NCBI GenBank assembly: GCA_029258975.1
Contig: JAPDJS010000006.1
Span: 1-10,827, forward strand
Source: Thermoplasmatota archaeon
GTDB taxonomy: Archaea; Thermoplasmatota; B47-G6; B47-G6B; 47-G6
DNA length: 10,827 nucleotides
Direction: 5' to 3'
Shown here: positions 7,288-10,827 of the stretch, in pieces
How positions within the stretch are numbered: position 1 is the first letter of the stretch
How the letters are laid out: each line of letters opens with the position of its first letter
The notes under the pieces: model-generated
The model's database searches: none
Seen by the model: the letters and a program-made list of their open reading frames with translations, nothing else
What the model was told of the DNA's origin: nothing
Program-made: the position numbers and the translations under genes

Positions 7288-7791
7288 ATGATAGAGGAAG
7301 CTGTCACATCAGCAAGAGTGATGTTCACAGGTTATTTAAAGTTAGATGAGTATTATGATTACTTACATAAACTCTTTGTCTGGCTAGGCTACGAGGTTAA
7401 TGAAGTTTTATATAGGCATAAGGAAAGGGCAGATGGTAAGAAGGAGATAGAGTTGGTATGGGAATGCATAAAAGATGTAGATTCTTACACGAGGTTTAAG
7501 ATTAATGTAAACCTCTTTATTGGGGGAATAGTAAAAGCAGAAGTAGTAAAGGACGGGAAGAAAGTAAAGATGGAGAAATGTGATACAGACCTAAAACTTA
7601 AGGCAAAAGTTGTGAAAGATTATAAGAATCATTTTGAAAATGCATTCCTGAAACCTTTCAAATATTTTTATGAGAGAGTGTGGTATAAAGCAACTTTAGA
7701 TACTTGGAAAGGGAAGCTAGAGGAAGAACTCATCAAGATCGAGAACGAGATGAAAGCCTTTTTAAACCTTCAAGGAATCAGAGTTAAATGA
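7288..7791 (+). CDS. Conserved hypothetical protein, second of a tandem paralogue pair
   Basis: 167 residues, paralogue of the preceding product and nearly collinear with it. Shared residues include C60, KDVD (62-65), YTRFKI (67-72), DY (111-112) and ENEMKAFLNL (152-161). The N-terminal helix region differs more (YYDYLHKLFVWLGYEV). The ATG follows the previous TAA with no spacer, and the gene's own TGA overlaps the next ATG by four bases, so translation of the three genes is probably coupled. The even length and matched motifs suggest a duplication followed by divergence, possibly giving a heterodimer. Function unknown; the family resemblance to DPANN proteins is from memory only. Confidence 0.88.
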   Translation: MIEEAVTSARVMFTGYLKLDEYYDYLHKLFVWLGYEVNEVLYRHKERADGKKEIELVWECIKDVDSYTRFKINVNLFIGGIVKAEVVKDGKKVKMEKCDTDLKLKAKVVKDYKNHFENAFLKPFKYFYERVWYKATLDTWKGKLEEELIKIENEMKAFLNLQGIRVK

Positions 7792-8129
7792 GAAGAAATT
7801 TAGAGGCAATAGAAGAGTTGATGCGAGAGCTTGAGAAAGAGAGCAAGGAGAGTTTGGTATTAGTCGAAGGGAAAAAGGATAAGAAAGCCTTGGAGAAGTT
7901 TGGGATAAAAAATGTGATTGAGCTCAGCGGGAAGCCGCTATTCAAGCTCACAGAATTTGAGAAAGAAGTAATAATTTTAATAGACAACGATGAGGAAGGA
8001 GATAGAATCTTGAGGGAACTTCTCCAAGGCTTTCAATTGAATAAAGTAAAGTATAGTTTGAGGTTTAGGAGGGAGTTAGGAAAGTTGGGGATAAGAAAAA
8101 TTGAAGAATTAAATAAAGTAAGGAGGTGA
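7788..8129 (+). CDS. Small Toprim-domain protein (primase-like)
   Basis: 113 residues, a minimal Toprim domain like the archaeal small primase-like proteins (COG1658/UPF0292 type, slightly longer in most archaea). Metal-binding residues are visible: Glu27 in LVLVEGKKDKKAL, and Asp66 and Asp68 in ILIDNDEEGDRI. Between them is KNVIELSGKPLFKL. The last third (VKYSLRFRRELGKLGIRKIEEL) matches the tail that follows the fold in these proteins. Relatives are thought to act on nucleic acid ends or in RNA processing, but the substrate is not settled. The ATG overlaps the previous stop, and its final two Arg codons and TGA form the ribosome binding site of dnaG, so the genes are tightly coupled. Domain assignment is strong; exact family less so. 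Confidence 0.88.
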   Translation: MRRNLEAIEELMRELEKESKESLVLVEGKKDKKALEKFGIKNVIELSGKPLFKLTEFEKEVIILIDNDEEGDRILRELLQGFQLNKVKYSLRFRRELGKLGIRKIEELNKVRR

Positions 8130-8131
8130 TC
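8121..8131 (+). promoter_or_regulatory. Full-length Shine-Dalgarno site for dnaG
   Basis: AGGAGGTGATC is complementary to essentially the whole anti-Shine-Dalgarno tail of 16S rRNA. It overlaps the end of the Toprim gene (AGG AGG TGA). It places the dnaG start at the TTG at 8135, not at the GTG at 8126 that lies inside the site. Confidence 0.85.
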
Positions 8132-8134
8132 GAG

Positions 8135-9244
8135 TTGGCAAAAGTTGCTCCAACCTCTATTAAATATATGATTATTGTAGATTTCGAGGCAGAAGGGGTA
8201 GTAGATAAACCAGATGTAATAGGAGCGGTATTCGGGCAAACTGAGGGATTACTTGGAGAAGATTTGGAATTGAGGGAATTGCAGAAATCTGGTAGAATAG
8301 GTAGGATAGAAGTAGAACTCAAAGTCAAGGACGGAAAAGCTAAGGGAAAAGTATTTATCCCTTCTAGCTTAGATAGGGCGGAGACAGCATTAGTAGCCGC
8401 AGCAGTTGAGACAATTGAAAGAGTAGGACCATGTAAAGCGAAGTTCAGGGTTAATAGAATAGAAGACGTCAGGATAGAGAAAAGAGCGTATATTGTCGAT
8501 AGGGCAAAGGAAATCCTTAGGGAGATGAGTGAGAAACTGATACCACTTTCTCAAGAAATAGTTAGAGAAGTTGAGGAGACAGCAAAAGAGGAAGAGTTAA
8601 TAGAATATGGAGTGGATAAGCTCCCAGCAGGGCCAGGAGTAGAGGAAAGCGACGAAGTAATAATAGTTGAAGGGAGGGCAGATGTAATAAATATGCTGAA
8701 GAATGGATTTAAGAATGTAATAGGGATAGAAGGTACTTCCATTCCTCAATCGATAGTCGATTTATGCAAGAGGAAGAAGACAACACTTTTCATAGATGGT
8801 GATAGAGGAGGAGAGTTAGTAGCCAAGAGCCTTCTAAATAAAACAAAAGTAGATTACATAGCTCGCGCCCCAACAGGAAAAGAAGTTGAGGAGTTAACGA
8901 GGAAGGAGATTCATAAATGCTTGAGATCAAAAATTCCAGCAGAGGAATTCCTGAGGAAAAAGAGAAAGAAGGTACTGGAATATAGGAGGTTTATGGAAGA
9001 GGTAAGGGGAACTAGAGGAGCCCTGATCCTCGGGAGCGACTTGAAGTTAATTGCAAAAGTTCAGCTCAGTGAATTGTCAGAAGTCCTTAACCAAATAAAG
9101 GATGCGAAGATGTTGATAATAGATGGGATAGTAACTAAAGGTTTATACGAAAATTGTAAGAAATCCGGGGTAAGGACTATTGTAGCCAGGGGAAGTAGGA
9201 TAAGAGGGGCTAGAGGGGGGCCAAGGATAGTAGTAATTAAATGA
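8135..9244 (+). CDS. dnaG: Archaeal DnaG (Toprim primase-like, exosome-associated)
   Basis: Archaeal DnaG; in studied archaea it is a subunit of the RNA exosome with poly(A) preference and can also prime DNA synthesis. 369 residues, somewhat short beside many archaeal homologues of 400 or more. The N-terminal block is unmistakable (GVVDKPDVIGAVFGQTEGLL and LRELQKSGRIGRIEV, about residues 21-60, then FIPSSLDRAETALVAA). The Toprim domain spans about 173-255 with Glu179 in VEGRADVINMLK and Asp221/Asp223 in FIDGDRGGE, followed by YIARAPTGKEVEELT. The C-terminal domain has IIDGIVTKGLYENC. The start is the TTG at 8135, set by a perfect Shine-Dalgarno site. It is the last gene of the four-gene unit. 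Its stop overlaps an ATG of the next frame, but that ATG is probably not used. Confidence 0.96.
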   Translation: MAKVAPTSIKYMIIVDFEAEGVVDKPDVIGAVFGQTEGLLGEDLELRELQKSGRIGRIEVELKVKDGKAKGKVFIPSSLDRAETALVAAAVETIERVGPCKAKFRVNRIEDVRIEKRAYIVDRAKEILREMSEKLIPLSQEIVREVEETAKEEELIEYGVDKLPAGPGVEESDEVIIVEGRADVINMLKNGFKNVIGIEGTSIPQSIVDLCKRKKTTLFIDGDRGGELVAKSLLNKTKVDYIARAPTGKEVEELTRKEIHKCLRSKIPAEEFLRKKRKKVLEYRRFMEEVRGTRGALILGSDLKLIAKVQLSELSEVLNQIKDAKMLIIDGIVTKGLYENCKKSGVRTIVARGSRIRGARGGPRIVVIK

Positions 9245-9293
9245 CTTTAGGTCAGCTTGTTATTTTAAGGGTTGAAACGAAACTAATAGTAAG

Positions 9294-9303
9294 CTATTTA
9301 TCT
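9294..9303 (+). promoter_or_regulatory. TATA-like element for the secreted protein gene
   Basis: CTATTTATCT, centred about 27 bases before the ATG at 9325. This favours a leaderless transcript from that ATG, which is also where the signal peptide begins. Confidence 0.5.
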
Positions 9304-9324
9304 ACTTTAAGTATAAGTACTTTC

Positions 9325-10272
9325 ATGAGAAAATCCGTGCTCTTGGTAATTGTATTGTTCTTAATTTCTCCAGCCTTAGCTGAGGAGCAAGGTAACGTTA
9401 TAGTTAAAAGAGCCCATCTAAACATGGAAGCTATGAATGTAAAAAACCCGTACATTCATAATACTCCAGAAGTAATTTTCTATCTCAGGAACAATGGGAG
9501 CATAAGCGCAGTAATAATAAATGCAACTCTAACCTACGGAACTGAGGAAGCACTCCCAGAGATAGTACCAAGTGCTATTCCAAGTGGATATATTTCAATG
9601 CTTTCATTTAAATTCAAAACAAAGATTGACTGCAGTGCCTTAAGTTCCCCAATCCCCTTAACTCTTTCGGTTTATTACTATGCATCTGAGGGAGAAATTC
9701 AACAACTAACTTACCAAGATTCTATTACTCCAGCAGACCCCTACCAAGATCTTCTAATAACCCCTGCTCTAGGATGGACCGTAAGTAGAGATCAAACAGG
9801 TTCTCATTACTCAACTGGGACCCAATATTCCATGGAAATAGGGAGAGACTACTCCTTATCTTACTCACTCATAAATCTTGGAGCGGAAGAACTTAGATAT
9901 AGGATAAATGTGAGCTACGATCCGTCTTATCTCTTCGTCATCTCCTCAACTCCGGAGGGGAGTTATCAAAGGTCTGAGCTAGCCTCGAGTAATTTCTCCC
10001 TAAGCGGTGGAGAAGCAACACCATGGAAGCATACGTTTACACCCATCTCTGCTTGCACTACCCCTACCCAAGTGAAAATTCAGATAGAAGATCTTACGGA
10101 TGGAGGTTGCGCCAATCTAAATAAAGATATAACTTTTGACGTCGTTGTTTCAGTTTCTCCCGGACCATTTGGAATGTATATAACTAGAGGCTTAGATGAG
10201 GTGGACTTCTTCTTAATTCTACTTTTAGCTCTAGGAATTTTCGTAAAGTTTTATAAGAAGAATGAGATTTGA
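9325..10272 (+). CDS. Secreted protein with signal peptide and C-terminal membrane anchor
   Basis: 315 residues from the ATG at 9325. An ATG at 9241 in the same frame would add 28 residues, but the signal peptide starts exactly at 9325. Residues 1-19 are a classical signal peptide (MRKS, a VLLVIVLFLI core, then PALA before EEQ). The large outer part is rich in Ser, Thr, Tyr and beta-strand patterns, perhaps two immunoglobulin-like modules: one near 45-125 (EVIFYLRNNGSISAVIINAT) and one near 170-280. Possible N-glycosylation sequons lie at N57, N66, N195 and N223; there are three cysteines (103, 244, 262). A single membrane helix at about 294-309 is followed by KFYKKNEI, so the body faces outside. 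Function unknown; a cell-surface or envelope protein is a reasonable inference. The last codons overlap the SRP RNA promoter. Confidence 0.85.
   Translation: MRKSVLLVIVLFLISPALAEEQGNVIVKRAHLNMEAMNVKNPYIHNTPEVIFYLRNNGSISAVIINATLTYGTEEALPEIVPSAIPSGYISMLSFKFKTKIDCSALSSPIPLTLSVYYYASEGEIQQLTYQDSITPADPYQDLLITPALGWTVSRDQTGSHYSTGTQYSMEIGRDYSLSYSLINLGAEELRYRINVSYDPSYLFVISSTPEGSYQRSELASSNFSLSGGEATPWKHTFTPISACTTPTQVKIQIEDLTDGGCANLNKDITFDVVVSVSPGPFGMYITRGLDEVDFFLILLLALGIFVKFYKKNEI
10249..10257 (+). promoter_or_regulatory. Promoter of SRP RNA inside the upstream coding region
   Basis: TTTTATAAG with an upstream GTAAAG as BRE-like sequence, centred about 26-27 bases before 10280, where the SRP RNA helix 1 begins. 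It lies within the last codons of the secreted protein gene. Confidence 0.65.
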
Positions 10273-10279
10273 TAATATT

Positions 10280-10557
10280 GCGGCGGGCTAGGTGGGGTCT
10301 TGGGCAGGCCCTTAAGGAGCGAAAGCTCCGACCGAAGCCCTTACGGACCGAGGCCATGGGGCGGTAGGACTTAGATGCGAGCCCCAAGTCGTAACGATGA
10401 ACTTTTGTCCCATGGGATCCATGGACGTGTGAACCGGGCCAGGCTCGGGAGAGAGCAACCCTAAGCACGTCCCATGGGTGCTCATGGGGGTGCAGAAGGG
10501 AGCCAAGGCTTGGATAAGCTCGCGTCTAAGTTCCTATCAACCCATGGTGCCCGCCGC
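10280..10557 (+). ncRNA. ffs: Archaeal SRP RNA (7S RNA)
   Basis: RNA core of the signal recognition particle, about 278 nt, normal for archaea. The ends pair perfectly as helix 1: GCGGCGGGC (10280-10288) with GCCCGCCGC (10549-10557). A GNRA-type hairpin GGAGC-GAAA-GCTCC lies in the 5' (Alu) part. Helix 5 can be traced: GGACTTAGATGCGAGC near 10367-10383 pairs with GCTCGCGTCTAAGTTCC near 10518-10534. The S domain has helix 6 (GTCC...CCATGGAC) and the diagnostic helix 8 around 10430-10465: GTGTGAACCGGG, CCAGG, a CTC-GGGA-GAG hairpin, then AGCAACC, the SRP54-binding symmetric loop. The region is far more GC-rich than its neighbours. Exact ends are inferred from helix 1. tRNA-Val follows after two bases, so processing of that tRNA probably defines the 3' end. 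Confidence 0.95.
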
Positions 10558-10559
10558 AT

Positions 10560-10631
<72 letters not shown>

Positions 10632-10637
10632 GAAAAT

Positions 10638-10645
10638 CTAAAAAT
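10638..10645 (+). promoter_or_regulatory. Weak TATA-like element for the phosphoribosyltransferase gene
   Basis: CTAAAAAT lies about 26 bases before the ATG at 10667. The match is modest; the spacing repeats that of other gene starts in this window. Confidence 0.35.
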
Positions 10646-10666
10646 GTGGAGAAGTTAGAATTGAGT

Positions 10667-10827
10667 ATGGATTGGGAGGTAAAGGAAAAGTATTTAGCAA
10701 TTTCATGGGAGAAAGTTGAGGAAGCGTGCTTTAATCTGAGTAGGAAAATAGAGTTAAGCGAGTACAAGCCTGAGATAATAGTTGCGATTTCTAGAGGTGG
10801 TTTAGTACCAGCTAGGTTGATAGCAGA
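10667..10827 (+). CDS. Predicted phosphoribosyltransferase, N-terminal part (cut by window end)
   Basis: The first 53 codons of a gene running off the window. The translation begins MDWEVKEKYLAISWEKVEEA and continues with IVAISRGGLVPARLIA. This matches the N terminus of type I phosphoribosyltransferases of the archaeal COG2236 kind (purine or xanthine-guanine PRT-like), where the RGG-containing loop follows a beta strand and helps bind PRPP. The later PRPP-binding motif is beyond the end, so substrate cannot be told. The ATG at 10667 was chosen; an in-frame TTG at 10661 would add two residues. No strong Shine-Dalgarno site is seen. The family call is good, the specificity unknown. Confidence 0.82.
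   Translation, partial: MDWEVKEKYLAISWEKVEEACFNLSRKIELSEYKPEIIVAISRGGLVPARLIA

Noticed and set aside
8065..8328. Minus-strand open frame of 87 codons across the Toprim/dnaG junction
   Set aside because: Shadow of two well-supported genes, with Ser/Leu/Thr-rich antisense composition.
9241..9324. ATG overlapping the dnaG stop as the start of the secreted protein
   Set aside because: It would place 28 non-family residues before a textbook signal peptide, and a TATA-like element points to 9325.
10184..10506. Two minus-strand open frames of 94 and 64 codons
   Set aside because: They lie antisense to SRP RNA; the GC-rich structured RNA keeps stop codons rare, and no protein family is seen.
10352..10548. 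Five CCATGG copies as a possible repeat array
   Set aside because: They fall in paired segments of SRP RNA and have no regular spacing, so RNA structure explains them.

Overview
The window is archaeal. It carries an archaeal-type methionine adenosyltransferase, a TFB initiation factor, a proteasome beta subunit, the KH/beta-CASP factor FttA, archaeal DnaG and a GC-rich archaeal 7S (SRP) RNA. Protein genes are AT-rich with heavy Lys/Glu/Ile use, while both tRNAs have all-G/C acceptor stems, which suggests a thermophile. The tandem 166/167-residue hypothetical proteins resemble a family I associate from memory with DPANN archaea. The lineage is therefore a low-to-moderate confidence inference.

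Layout. 1-1196 (minus): the methionine adenosyltransferase gene, with its last 39 codons in a different frame. A short divergent promoter region separates it from tRNA-Ile(GAU) at 1259-1332. 1389-3525 (plus): an XRE-type DNA-binding protein, then a TFB with an extra N-terminal domain of about 115 residues. 3590-6167: proteasome beta subunit, then FttA. 6215-6754: a two-CBS protein with a C-terminal zinc knuckle. 6787-9244: a tight four-gene unit of two tandem paralogues of unknown function, a small Toprim protein and DnaG. 9325-10272: a secreted, C-terminally anchored protein. 10280-10557: SRP RNA, followed after 2 bases by tRNA-Val(UAC) at 10560-10631. 10667-end: the start of a phosphoribosyltransferase.

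The genes are mostly information-processing and quality-control genes: transcription initiation (TFB), transcription termination and 3' end processing (FttA), RNA decay or priming (DnaG and the small Toprim protein), proteolysis (proteasome) and protein targeting (SRP RNA). Expression signals fall into two groups. Genes that begin a transcription unit mostly have a TATA-like element about 26-29 bases before the start codon, as expected for leaderless mRNAs. Several genes inside units have Shine-Dalgarno sites or overlapping stop/start codons, some with TTG starts.

The most noteworthy points are the +1 frame change near the end of the single methionine adenosyltransferase gene, the N-terminally extended TFB, the uncharacterised paralogue pair locked to Toprim-dnaG, and the near-fusion of SRP RNA to tRNA-Val. 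I saw no CRISPR array, insertion sequence, phage gene or replication origin. Every gap between genes is shorter than 120 bases.
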